From contig DASYZG010000072.1 of NCBI GenBank assembly GCA_035946575.1, positions 74,042-138,041 on the forward strand: a DNA stretch of 64,000 nt, read 5' to 3'. Below, piece after piece: positions 53,843-61,529 of this stretch (positions are counted from its first letter, which is position 1; every line of letters begins with the position of its first letter). Under the pieces are notes generated by a model. It was not told the origin of the DNA, ran no database searches, and worked only from the letters and a program-made list of their open reading frames with translations. This DNA comes from Gp13-AA77 sp035946575 (GTDB lineage Bacteria > Acidobacteriota > Terriglobia > UBA7540). Position numbers and translations under genes: made by a program.

Positions 53843-56554
53843 CTATTTCGCCTCGCGCCAGTTTCGTCCCACGCCGAGGTCCACGCGCAGCGGAACCTTC
53901 ATCGGCCATACGCCTTCCATCTCTTCTCTCACCAGGCTCTTGGCGTCTTCCAACTCGTCCTCGGGCGCTTCAAAAACGAGCTCGTCATGGACAGTAAGAA
54001 TCATGCGTGTGCGCAAGTGATCGCGCTCGAGGCGGGCCTGCGCCTTGACCATGGCGAGCTTCAGCAGATCGGCCGCCGTGCCTTGCAGGGGCGTGTTCAT
54101 GGCCTCGCGCTCCGCCCGATTACGCGCCGGTACGTCGCGGCTGTTGATGTCGGGCATGGGCCGCAGACGGCCGAACAGCGTGCGCACGCGGCCGGTGCGG
54201 CGCGCCTGTTCCACACATGCTTCGATGTATTCCCTGACCTTCGCGTAACGCCGGAAATAGGCATCGATATACTGCTGAGCTTCGGCGCGGCTCGATCCCG
54301 TGCGCTCCGCCAGTCCAAAGGCGCTCAGGCCATAGATCACCCCGTAGTTGATCGCCTTGGCCATGCGCCGGTGATCGTGCGACTGCAGTGCGGGAACCAC
54401 GCCGAAGATCTCCTGCGCGGTGCGCGCATGGATATCCTCGTCGCGGGAGAAGGCCTCGATCAGCACGGGATCGCCGGAGAGATGGGCCAGCACTCTCAGC
54501 TCGATCTGGGAGTAGTCGGCGGAGATCAGCACCGCGCCCGAATCCGACACGAACGCCGAGCGGATCATCATCGCGAACTCGTCGCCGATGGGAATGTTCT
54601 GCAGGTTGGGGTTCGACGATGACAGGCGCCCGGTGCGCGATCCGGCCTGATTGAAGCTCGAGTGCAGGCGGCCAGTGCTGGGGTCGATGTAGCGCGGGAG
54701 CGCGTCAATGTAAGTGGACTTGAGCTTGGCGCGCGTCCGGTAGTCGAGTATCCGGCGCGGCAGCTCATGCCGTTCCGCCAGCGACTCGAGGACCGAAGCC
54801 TCGGTGGAGTATTGGCCGCTCTTCTTCAGCTTCTTGCCGCCCGGCAGCTTGAGCCTTTCGAACAGCACTTCGCCGAGCTGGCGCGGCGAGTCGATCTCGA
54901 ATGCGCCGCCGGCCATGTCGTAGATTTCCCGGGTCAACTCGGTCAGCTTGCCATCAAATTCCTGCGACATCTGGCCGAGGATCACCGGATCGATCCGCAC
55001 GCCGGCTTGTTCCATTGTGGCGAGCACAGCGGAAAGTGGCAATTCGATCTGGTCGTAGAGCGGCTTGAGTTCTTCGCGAACCACCTCCGGCACGAGCGTC
55101 GCTGCCAGTTCGCGCGTCGCCTCCGCGGCCTCGGCGAGCGACCCCGAGAGCTTGCGACCGAAGCGCCGCAGAGCCACGTCAGGGAGATCGTCGCTCGCTG
55201 CCAGCGGCTCGAGCAGGTAGGCGTAAAGCAGCGTGTCGTGCTCGACCTCGCCCAATGCGACGCCGGACTTGGCGAAGAGCAGCCGCAACAGTTTGGAGTT
55301 GTGAACGGCGCGGGATCGGGACGGATCCTCGAGCAGGGGTCGCAAGGCGCCCGGCAGCCGCGAATCGGCATCGAGCGGGAACAAACCGCGCTGGGTACCG
55401 TCGCTGACGGCGAGCGACGACAGGCGCCCGGAAAATCCCTCATCGCCTTCGACGCCGAGCGCGATCGCCACCGGTGCTCCGCCTGTCAGATGTCCTAACC
55501 AATCGGCGGCAGCCTCCGGCGTCCTCAGTTCTTCAAATTCAGGCCCAGCTTCGGCGGCTGGAGCCGGAGCCTCCTCCAGGAATTCGCGGAGCATGCTGGC
55601 GAATCCGAGCTCACGGCACAAGGCGACGAGGTCGGGCGTGCTGGCCGGGCGCGTCCTCAGGTCGCTGGCGTGAAGGTCGAGCTGGACGTCGGCGCGGATG
55701 GTGGCCAGATCGCGGCTCAGCAGCGCTTCGGCGCGAAAGTCGCGCAAGGCGTCCTGATAGCTCTGGCGCTTGATCTGCTCCCTGCCCGCCAGCACAGCGT
55801 CAAGCGTGCCGAACTGCCGGATCAACTCCGTCGCCCCCTTGGGCCCGATGTAGCTGCGCTTCTTGGCGCCCGGCGCGAGTGGCGGTTCCTTGCCGGGCAG
55901 GGGACGCGCGCCGGGGATGTTGTCGCTCGAGTCGCCGGTCAACGCCAGCCAGTCCACCACTTGAGAAGGCTTTACGCCCAGGATTTCTTCCACCTTGGCG
56001 GCGTCGCACAGAACCTCCGGCTGATCCGCGCCACGGGAGGGTTTCAATACCCGGATTCGATCGTCGACCAGCTGGAAGAGGTCCTCATCGCCGGTTACCA
56101 GGAAGACGTCCAGGCCGAGCGCTGCGCCCTCACGGGCGAGCGTGCCCATGATGTCGTCCGCTTCGAAGCCTTCGCGTTCGACGATCGGCAGGCCAAGCGC
56201 AGCGCAGAATCTGCGCACGTAGGGCAGTTGAATGGTCAGGTCTTCCGGGAAGGCCGGCCGATTCGCCTTGTACGTCTCGAACAGCTTGTCGCGGAAAGTG
56301 GGCTCGGCCAGGTCGAACGCCACTGCCACGTGCTCCGGCCGGTGATCCTTCAGCAACTTACGCAGGGTGCGCACGAAAATGTAGACTGCCTTCGTGGGCA
56401 CGCCGGAGGCCGAAACCAGCGTCATCTGCATGGGCGCGAAGAAGGCGCGGAACACCAACGACATGGCGTCAAACAGCATCAGCTTTTCGCGGGATTCCTG
56501 ATGAGCCACTCGGCGCTCCGGGTCGTACGGCAGAGGGTTATTGTAACAGCCCAC
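53843..56554 (-). CDS. polA: DNA polymerase I
   Basis: A 903-residue protein; a start at GTG 56509 is also possible, since the first conserved segment is LMLFDAMSLVFRAFFA. 5'-nuclease domain about 25-310 (TGDEDLFQLVDD, GDSSDNIPG). About 20 residues (PLPGKEPPLAPGAKKRSY) are inserted between DNIPG and IGPKGA of the helix-hairpin-helix motif. The 3'-5' exonuclease domain (about 340-510) lacks the catalytic acids: VAIALGVEGDEG replaces the DXE strand and VHNSKLLRLLF lacks the second Asp. Polymerase motifs are intact: ADYSQIELRVLAHLS (A), RRMAKAINYGVIYGLS (B), TVHDELVFEAP (C). Expected role: gap filling and primer removal without proofreading. Confidence 0.95.
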   Translation of the reverse strand: MGCYNNPLPYDPERRVAHQESREKLMLFDAMSLVFRAFFAPMQMTLVSASGVPTKAVYIFVRTLRKLLKDHRPEHVAVAFDLAEPTFRDKLFETYKANRPAFPEDLTIQLPYVRRFCAALGLPIVEREGFEADDIMGTLAREGAALGLDVFLVTGDEDLFQLVDDRIRVLKPSRGADQPEVLCDAAKVEEILGVKPSQVVDWLALTGDSSDNIPGARPLPGKEPPLAPGAKKRSYIGPKGATELIRQFGTLDAVLAGREQIKRQSYQDALRDFRAEALLSRDLATIRADVQLDLHASDLRTRPASTPDLVALCRELGFASMLREFLEEAPAPAAEAGPEFEELRTPEAAADWLGHLTGGAPVAIALGVEGDEGFSGRLSSLAVSDGTQRGLFPLDADSRLPGALRPLLEDPSRSRAVHNSKLLRLLFAKSGVALGEVEHDTLLYAYLLEPLAASDDLPDVALRRFGRKLSGSLAEAAEATRELAATLVPEVVREELKPLYDQIELPLSAVLATMEQAGVRIDPVILGQMSQEFDGKLTELTREIYDMAGGAFEIDSPRQLGEVLFERLKLPGGKKLKKSGQYSTEASVLESLAERHELPRRILDYRTRAKLKSTYIDALPRYIDPSTGRLHSSFNQAGSRTGRLSSSNPNLQNIPIGDEFAMMIRSAFVSDSGAVLISADYSQIELRVLAHLSGDPVLIEAFSRDEDIHARTAQEIFGVVPALQSHDHRRMAKAINYGVIYGLSAFGLAERTGSSRAEAQQYIDAYFRRYAKVREYIEACVEQARRTGRVRTLFGRLRPMPDINSRDVPARNRAEREAMNTPLQGTAADLLKLAMVKAQARLERDHLRTRMILTVHDELVFEAPEDELEDAKSLVREEMEGVWPMKVPLRVDLGVGRNWREAK

Positions 56555-56766
56555 GCCGCCCGGAAACGAGGAAAGTACGGCGCCTCATGCGTCGAGAGCC
56601 GAGGCGTCCGGTGGTCGATTTGTGACTCAGACTGTGTCTTGCCTGCCACACACCACAATCACGCGAGGATTTACTAAGCGCCTTAAGCTTCTGAAGATAG
56701 AGAATTGATACCAAGTTTTGTATATGGCCTTGAACCTGCACGCAGTATCCTCGGCCAGGAGGAGTA

Positions 56767-57687
56767 TTGGACTACGAGCACACCATAGCCTCACGAGTCA
56801 CCCTTAGCGGCATCGGGCTGCACACCGGCGTGCCGGTCAACCTGACCCTTCAGCCGGCGCTCGCCCGCCAGGGAATCGTCTTCCGCCGGACGGACCTCGA
56901 CGGCTTCGAAATTCAGGCGCAAGCGCGCCATGTCGCCCGTCTGAGTTACGCCACCAGCGTGATGAAACGCGGTGTGCTGATCTCCACAACCGAGCATCTG
57001 CTCTCGGCGCTCGCCGGCGCCGGCGTGGACAACGTCACCGTAGAGATTGACAACCTCGAGCTCCCCATTCTGGACGGTAGCGCGTTGCCTTTCGCCCGCG
57101 CCATCGCGCACGTTGGACTGCGCCGCCAGCGCACGCGTCGCCGTTACGCGCGGATCCTCAAGCCGGTCGAGGTCATCGATGGGCAGAAGCGCATCGCGGT
57201 CTATCCTGCCGACGGCTTCAGCGTCGATTACCGCATCTTCTTTCCGCATCCGCTGATCGGGGATCAGGAATACACGTTCTCTTTCGGTTCTGCCGGCTAT
57301 CAGGCCGAAATCGCTCCGGCGCGCACCTTCGGTTTTGTGGAAGAGGTGGAACTGTTACGCAAGAACGGCCTGATTCGGGGCGGGTCGCTGGAGAACGCTA
57401 TCGTGCTCTCGCAGGATGGGGTCATCAATCCCGAGGGCCTGCGATTTCAGGACGAATTCTGCCGGCACAAGGTCCTGGACCTGATCGGCGACCTGGTGAT
57501 GCTCGGCCACCCGCTCATCGGGCGGGTGGTGGCCGACCGCGCCGGCCATGCGATGCACTACGCCCTGGTCTCACAGCTTCTGCGCGACAAGAGCGCGTGG
57601 GAACTGACCGCGGCGTCGCGGGATCCACGCCTCCGGCCCGCAAGCGAACTGCCGGCGGCGATTGTCCGCGACGCGATTGCCTCCTAG
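56767..57687 (+). CDS. lpxC: UDP-3-O-acyl-N-acetylglucosamine deacetylase
   Basis: A 306-residue zinc enzyme that commits UDP-acyl-GlcNAc to lipid A, so this organism makes lipopolysaccharide. It starts at a TTG with an ideal AGGAGG site about 5 bp upstream and runs DYEHTIASRVTLSGIGLHTG. Zinc and catalytic residues: His in TTEHLLSAL, HKVLDLIGDL (second His and Asp), and a His in HAMHYALV near the end. The substrate-tunnel motif is ARTFGFVEEVELL. It is divergent from polA. The non-ATG start could tune its level, since LpxC is usually limited by translation or proteolysis. Confidence 0.96.
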   Translation: MDYEHTIASRVTLSGIGLHTGVPVNLTLQPALARQGIVFRRTDLDGFEIQAQARHVARLSYATSVMKRGVLISTTEHLLSALAGAGVDNVTVEIDNLELPILDGSALPFARAIAHVGLRRQRTRRRYARILKPVEVIDGQKRIAVYPADGFSVDYRIFFPHPLIGDQEYTFSFGSAGYQAEIAPARTFGFVEEVELLRKNGLIRGGSLENAIVLSQDGVINPEGLRFQDEFCRHKVLDLIGDLVMLGHPLIGRVVADRAGHAMHYALVSQLLRDKSAWELTAASRDPRLRPASELPAAIVRDAIAS

Positions 57688-57791
57688 GCCGGCTTCCGAG
57701 TCGCTGCCCAACACTGCAATCCTGCACGATCATCAGAGAGGCTCAAGGTATACTCGAACGGGCTGTAATCCGCCCGTGAGAGAAGGGAACT

Positions 57792-58538
57792 GTGACCCGG
57801 GAAGCCATTGCGAAACTGCTTGGTCAGGTCCGCCGCGGACGAGTGGGCGTTGACGAAGCGCTCGAACGCCTGCGTGACATGCCCTACGAGAATCTGGGCT
57901 ATGCGCGCATCGACCATCATCGTCCGCTGCGCCAGGGCATGCCGGAGGTGATCTTCGGCCGCGGCAAGACTCCTGCGCAAATCGAGAATCTGGTGCGGCG
58001 CATGCTGCGGCACGGGCACAATGTGCTGGTCACACGCACGGATGCCGGCGTCTACGAGCGTGTCCGCAAAGTGGCGCCGAAAGCGGAGTTCCACGCGCTC
58101 TCCGGCGCAATCTCCATCCGGCTCGAACGGAAAGTACGTGGGCGCGGGATGATTCTCGTGATCACCGCCGGTACTACCGATATCCCGGCGGCCGAAGAGG
58201 CCCTGGTGACGGCCGACATCATGGGGAATCGCGTCCAGCCGCTCTATGACGTGGGCGTGGCTGGCCTGCACCGCCTCCTCGGCGAGAGTAAGGCCCTGAA
58301 GCGCGCCCGCGTGGTCATCGTTGCCGCCGGCATGGAAGGAGCTTTGCCGAGTGTGGTCGGCGGATTGGTGGCGGCCCCGGTGATCGCGGTGCCGACCAGC
58401 GTGGGTTACGGCGCCAGCTTCCGCGGCATGGCGGCGCTGCTCGGCATGATGAACAGCTGCGCGCCCAACGTGGCCGTGGTCAACATCGATAACGGCTTCG
58501 GCGCCGGATATCTCGCCAGCGTGATCAATCGCTTGTGA
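57792..58538 (+). CDS. larB: Nickel-pincer cofactor biosynthesis protein LarB
   Basis: A 248-residue protein. LarB carboxylates and hydrolyses the pyridinium ring of nicotinic-acid adenine dinucleotide, the first step to the nickel-pincer nucleotide of lactate racemase. The C-terminal half has the AIR-carboxylase (PurE-like) fold: ILVITAGTTDIPAAEEALVT, VVIVAAGMEGALPSVVGGLV, PVIAVPTSVGYGASFRGMAA. The N-terminal region has LDHHRPLRQGMPEVIFGRGK-like sequence (IDHHRPLRQGMPEVIFGRGK). The GTG start follows AAGGGAAC. larA, larC and larE are not in the window; the neighbours are lpxC and sulfate-activation genes. Confidence 0.92.
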   Translation: MTREAIAKLLGQVRRGRVGVDEALERLRDMPYENLGYARIDHHRPLRQGMPEVIFGRGKTPAQIENLVRRMLRHGHNVLVTRTDAGVYERVRKVAPKAEFHALSGAISIRLERKVRGRGMILVITAGTTDIPAAEEALVTADIMGNRVQPLYDVGVAGLHRLLGESKALKRARVVIVAAGMEGALPSVVGGLVAAPVIAVPTSVGYGASFRGMAALLGMMNSCAPNVAVVNIDNGFGAGYLASVINRL

Positions 58539-58552
58539 GCACCCATGGGTGC
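58539..58552. terminator. Perfect 14-bp palindrome right after larB
   Basis: GCACCCATGGGTGC starts directly after the larB stop codon. It could form a 5-bp stem with a 4-nt loop. No U-tract follows, so it may be an operator for the next gene instead. Confidence 0.35.
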
Positions 58553-58730
58553 CGACCAAAAGGTGTTACATAGAAGTCAATACAGCTCTCTGCGTATTGC
58601 CCTCCACCTTCCGCTGAGGTAAAATTTTAAATCCGCTGGAGCCCTGAAGCTCTGTCCTCGCGAGCGACCCCGGAATCCTCCTGATTCCCCAACGCGCGTG
58701 AAAAAACAGCGATCGGTTAGGAGTGGCTGC

Positions 58731-59537
58731 GTGACTGATTTGACAGCAGTTGAACTTGTGCGACGCATCGAAGAGGCTCTGGATGCGGCCGCCGCAGCGC
58801 TATCCGAATTCATCCCCGGAAAAACACAAGCCCAGTTCAAATCGGGCGACGACCCCGTCACCGCGGCCGACCGCGCCTCCGATCGCGTGCTGCGCGAGAT
58901 TCTGGTGCGCGACGGCGAGGGGTGGCTGTCCGAGGAGAGCGTGGACGATCCCGGACGCCTCGAGCGCGAGCGCGTCTGGGTGGTTGACCCCCTCGATGGC
59001 ACGCGCGAGTTTGTGCAGGGCATTCCCGAGTGGTGTATTTCGGTCGGCTTCGTCGAGCGCGGGCAGGCGATCGCGGGCGGTATTCTGAATCCGGCCACCG
59101 CCGAGAAGATCGTCGGGTCGCGCGTCACCGGTGTGACCTACAATGGCGAACCGGCGCAGCCCAGCCCGCGGGCGACGCTGAACGGCGCCCTGGTGCTCGG
59201 CAGCCGCAGCGAGGCCAAGCGCGGCGAGTGGAAGCGTTTCGAGGGCCTGCCTTTCACGGTGAGGAATATCGGATCTGTAGCCTACAAGCTGGGCCTGGTG
59301 GCGGCGGGAAAAGCCGATGCCACCTGGACCCTGGTGCCCAAGAACGAATGGGACGTGGCCGCGGGCACGGCGCTGGTGCTGGCCGCCGGCGGTTTCGTCA
59401 GAGGGCTGGAAGGCGGGCCTCCCGCGTTCAATAATCCTTCGCCGCTCATGACCGGACTGATTGCGGGCGGCCCGAATCTGCGACAGGAAATCGACCTGCT
59501 GCTCGAAGCTCACCTCGGCAGCGCGGCGGCGCGTTAG
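58731..59537 (+). CDS. cysQ: 3'(2'),5'-bisphosphate nucleotidase (PAP phosphatase), CysQ-type
   Basis: A 268-residue inositol-monophosphatase-superfamily enzyme. The GTG at 58731 is chosen over GTG 58698 because TAGGAG lies 7 bp upstream. Metal-binding motifs: SEESVDD (Glu), WVVDPLDGTREFV (DPLDGT) and WDVAAGTALV (WDXAAG), typical of CysQ. It removes 3'-phosphate from PAP, the by-product of PAPS use, and so relieves inhibition of sulfate assimilation. The next gene, 105 bp downstream on the same strand, makes APS and PAPS, which supports the choice of CysQ over an inositol phosphatase. Confidence 0.9.
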   Translation: MTDLTAVELVRRIEEALDAAAAALSEFIPGKTQAQFKSGDDPVTAADRASDRVLREILVRDGEGWLSEESVDDPGRLERERVWVVDPLDGTREFVQGIPEWCISVGFVERGQAIAGGILNPATAEKIVGSRVTGVTYNGEPAQPSPRATLNGALVLGSRSEAKRGEWKRFEGLPFTVRNIGSVAYKLGLVAAGKADATWTLVPKNEWDVAAGTALVLAAGGFVRGLEGGPPAFNNPSPLMTGLIAGGPNLRQEIDLLLEAHLGSAAAR

Positions 59538-59642
59538 CGCCCGCCGCTTCGTGATGCGGCCCGCGAGCACGCCGGGCGCATCGCCGGTGGATGGCGGCGA
59601 GAGGCATCGGAATCCCAAACCCCAGGAGGAGCGTTCTCTGCT

Positions 59643-61385
59643 ATGGCTGACCACTTGAATCCGCCGCACGGCGGTGTGCTGGTGAATGTGATGGCGGCGC
59701 CCGAGCGCGCCCGCGAACTTCAGGCTGAATCACGCGACTGGCCGTCGTGGGACCTTACCACGCGCCAGACTTGCGACGCGGAACTGCTGCTGAGCGGCGG
59801 ATTCTCGCCGCTCCGTGGATTCATGACCCGCGCCGACTACGAGGGCGTCCGCGATAACATGCGATTGGCGGACGGCGCCCTCTGGCCGATCCCGATCACT
59901 CTGGACGTCAAAGAGGAATTCGCCAAGGCCCTGAAGCCCGGCAGCACCGTCGCGCTGCGCGATGTCGAAGGCGTGATGCTGGCCGCCCTGCACGTGGAAG
60001 ACGTCTGGCAGCCGGACCGTGCCGCAGAAGCCGAGGCCGTTTTCAAGTCCACCAGCAAGGCCCATCCCGGTGCGGACCAGGTGATGAACCGCGCGAACCC
60101 GTACTACATCGGCGGGCGCATTGAAGGCATCCACCTTCCCGCGCACTACGATTTTCGCGCGCTGCGGCTGACTCCGGCCGAGTTGCGCGCCGAGTTCGTA
60201 CGGCTCGGCTGGCGCCGGATCGTGGCTTTCCAGACGCGCAACCCGATGCATCGCGCGCACGTCGAGCTTACGCTGCGCGCCGCCAAGCAGGTCGAGGCGA
60301 ACCTGCTGATCAACCCCTCGGTTGGCATGACCAAGCCCGGCGACGTGGAATACTACGTCCGCGTACGCTGCTACCAGCAATTGCTCCCGAAATATCCGCG
60401 CGACACCGCCAAGCTGTCCCTGCTGCCCCTGGCCATGCGCATGGGCGGGCCGCGCGAAGCGCTCTGGCACGCCATTATCCGCAAAAATCATGGTTGCAGT
60501 CATTTCATCGTGGGCCGGGACCACGCCGGGCCGGGAAAGGATACCGACGGCAAGCCGTTCTACGGTCCGTACGAAGCGCAGGAGTTGCTGCGCAAGCACG
60601 AGCAGGAACTGGGCGTGACCATGGTGCCGTTCCAGATGATGCTTTACCTTGAAGACCAGGACTGCTACGTGCCCGAAAACGAAGTCCCCAAGGACGCGCG
60701 CGTGCTGAATATTTCCGGCACGGAACTGCGCAAGCGCCTCAACGAGGGCCGCGAGATTCCCTCCTGGTTCACTTATCCCGAGGTGGCCCATGAGCTCCGG
60801 CGCAGTTATCCGCCGCGGCAGGACCAGGGCTTCACCGTTTTCTTCACCGGGCTTTCGGGCTCGGGCAAGTCGACCATCGCCAATGTGCTGCGCACGAAAT
60901 TCCTCGAGATGGGCGGCCGGCCGGTGACGCTGCTCGACGGCGATATCGTCCGCAAGAACCTGTCATCGGAGCTCGGCTTCTCCAAGGAGCATCGCGATAT
61001 CAACATCCGGCGCATCGGCTACGTGGCATCGGAGATCACCAAGAACGGCGGCATCGCGATCTGCGCGCCCATCGCGCCCTACGACAACATCCGCAAGGAA
61101 GTGCGCGGCATGATTGCGCCGCTCGGCGGATTCATCCTGGTGCACCTCGCCACTCCGCTCGACACCTGCGAAGGCCGCGACCGCAAAGGGCTCTATGCCA
61201 AGGCGCGCGCCGGAATTCTGCCGCAGTTCACCGGCGTCTCCGATCCCTATGAGTCGCCCACCGACGCCGACGTCGTGATTGACACCAGCGACGTCACGCC
61301 GGAAGAAGCCGCGCACGAGGTGTTTCTGCATCTCGAGCGCGAGGGCTACATCGGCGGCGAGAACTCCAAGGCGAAGACCGCCTGA
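59643..61385 (+). CDS. sat/cysC: Bifunctional ATP sulfurylase / APS kinase
   Basis: A 580-residue fusion turning sulfate into APS and then PAPS. ATP sulfurylase spans about 1-395: PUA-like N-terminus, QTRNPMHRAH with the catalytic HxxH-type motif, GRDHAGPG, and ISGTELRKRL. APS kinase spans about 396-575: P-loop GLSGSGKST, LLDGDIVRKNLSSELGFSKE (substrate-binding), RRIGYVASEI, and KGLYAKARAGILPQFTGVSD (mobile lid). Both sites look intact, unlike fungal ATP sulfurylases whose kinase-like domain is only regulatory. The ATG follows AGGAGCG by 9 bp. With cysQ it forms a sulfate-activation unit; reduction genes are elsewhere. Confidence 0.95.
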   Translation: MADHLNPPHGGVLVNVMAAPERARELQAESRDWPSWDLTTRQTCDAELLLSGGFSPLRGFMTRADYEGVRDNMRLADGALWPIPITLDVKEEFAKALKPGSTVALRDVEGVMLAALHVEDVWQPDRAAEAEAVFKSTSKAHPGADQVMNRANPYYIGGRIEGIHLPAHYDFRALRLTPAELRAEFVRLGWRRIVAFQTRNPMHRAHVELTLRAAKQVEANLLINPSVGMTKPGDVEYYVRVRCYQQLLPKYPRDTAKLSLLPLAMRMGGPREALWHAIIRKNHGCSHFIVGRDHAGPGKDTDGKPFYGPYEAQELLRKHEQELGVTMVPFQMMLYLEDQDCYVPENEVPKDARVLNISGTELRKRLNEGREIPSWFTYPEVAHELRRSYPPRQDQGFTVFFTGLSGSGKSTIANVLRTKFLEMGGRPVTLLDGDIVRKNLSSELGFSKEHRDINIRRIGYVASEITKNGGIAICAPIAPYDNIRKEVRGMIAPLGGFILVHLATPLDTCEGRDRKGLYAKARAGILPQFTGVSDPYESPTDADVVIDTSDVTPEEAAHEVFLHLEREGYIGGENSKAKTA

Positions 61386-61404
61386 GTCTGACGACCGTCC
61401 TCAA

Positions 61405-61520
61405 TTCGGCGAGGGGTCTCTGTGTCCTCCGTTAGTCCTCGGTGACCTCTGTGTTAAAAGCTTCAACACGGAGACCACGGAGAAAATACCGGGGGCGCAG
61501 AGCCCTCGAAATCAGGACAC
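61405..61520. repeat. CACAGAGG repeat cluster, copy 3, with hairpin
   Basis: CTCTGTGTT (61447-61455) pairs with AACACGGAG (61465-61473) around AAAAGCTTC, one G.U pair. More CTCTGTGTCCTC and CACGGAGACCACGGAG units flank it. TCGAAATCAGGACACC at about 61507-61522 matches the right end of the 29.6-kb element. It lies between the convergent sat/cysC and sulfatase-like genes and could act as a two-way terminator. Confidence 0.65.
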
Positions 61521-61529
61521 CCTCCTCGA

